6,036 nt of DNA from an uncultured Methylocystaceae bacterium. GTDB lineage: Bacteria > Pseudomonadota > Alphaproteobacteria > Rhizobiales > Beijerinckiaceae. Each line of letters begins with the position of its first letter. The stretch's first letter is position 1. Position numbers and translations under genes: made by a program. Positions 5,878 to 6,036 of this stretch are shown in pieces. The DNA lies in contig CAMFKC010000168.1 in assembly GCA_945956975.1 (NCBI GenBank), positions 1 to 6,036 on the forward strand. Reading direction: 5' to 3'. The notes below the pieces were generated by a model. It searched no databases and had not been told where the DNA came from. It saw nothing but the letters and a program-made list of their open reading frames with translations.

Positions 5878-6036
5878 TCAGCCATGCGGCGCCCGCTGCA
5901 AGGTGAGGGGGCTGGCTGGATCGAAGGCTGGCCACGCGCGGTCCGCCTCGCCGACGACATGTGGCTCGGCCGGCCAGTCGATGCCGATCGCCGGATCGTC
6001 CCAGCGCATGCCGCGCGCCTGGCCAGGAACTGTCTC
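5878..6036 (-). CDS. RfbC-type nucleotide-sugar 3,5-epimerase, C-terminal 52 residues (5' end beyond right edge)
   Basis: The minus strand is open from the right edge to a TGA at 5878-5880, giving 52 residues. The sequence begins ETVPGQARGMRWDDPAIGI and continues to IDWPAEP (19-25) and ADRAWPAFD (31-39). This is the typical C-terminus of dTDP-4-dehydrorhamnose 3,5-epimerase family proteins: the GI/GMRWDDPAIGIDWP block, then the DRAWP block, then the end. The family epimerises C3 and C5 of dTDP-4-keto-6-deoxy sugars, although single-epimerising and non-rhamnose relatives are common in amino-sugar clusters. The active-site His/Asp/Tyr residues lie in the missing part, so activity cannot be judged. 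A tail of about 13 residues after AWPAFD is slightly longer than usual. It heads the visible part of the minus-strand cassette. Confidence 0.82.
   Translation of the reverse strand, partial: ETVPGQARGMRWDDPAIGIDWPAEPHVVGEADRAWPAFDPASPLTLQRAPHG

Overview
The window is GC-rich with alphaproteobacterial character. Codon use is strongly G/C-ending. One promoter has a CTTGAC -35 box, as is typical of alphaproteobacterial housekeeping promoters. A small RNA gene carries the ten-base core TTTCCTCCCT, which I associate with the alphaproteobacterial suhB/MmgR (alpha-r8) family. A Rhizobiales-like host is my best guess, inferred from family resemblance only; no taxonomic marker is present.

Left part (1-578, minus strand): the first 100 codons or so of a small multi-pass membrane protein run off the left edge. 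Upstream and slightly overlapping is a short exported His/Cys-rich protein. The two look like a tiny operon, possibly metal-related. The membrane protein has no obvious ATG/GTG/TTG start in the right place.

Intergenic region (about 633-898): this is the most interesting non-coding part. A good promoter (691-719) drives a candidate small RNA (about 726-813). It has a perfect 8-bp hairpin with CCTCC in its loop, a second small hairpin, the TTTCCTCCCT core and a strong intrinsic terminator with eight T's. Three separate CCUCC anti-Shine-Dalgarno motifs are present. The long open frame that reads through this RNA into the next gene is an artefact.

Middle, plus strand: an HSL-family (family IV) esterase/lipase (899-1846), then a family 2 glycosyltransferase with a long uncharacterised C-terminal region (1924-3138).

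Right part, minus strand, converging on the glycosyltransferase with a 12-nt gap: a compact cassette read from right to left. It holds the 3' end of an RfbC-type nucleotide-sugar 3,5-epimerase, a DegT/DnrJ/EryC1/StrS PLP sugar aminotransferase resembling perosamine synthases, a CmcI-type SAM-dependent methyltransferase, and a sugar N-formyltransferase. Together with the glycosyltransferase this points to a surface polysaccharide (O-antigen, capsule or exopolysaccharide) containing a 4-amino-4,6-dideoxy sugar that is N-formylated, with an O-methyl group on that or another residue. The exact sugar cannot be fixed from this window.
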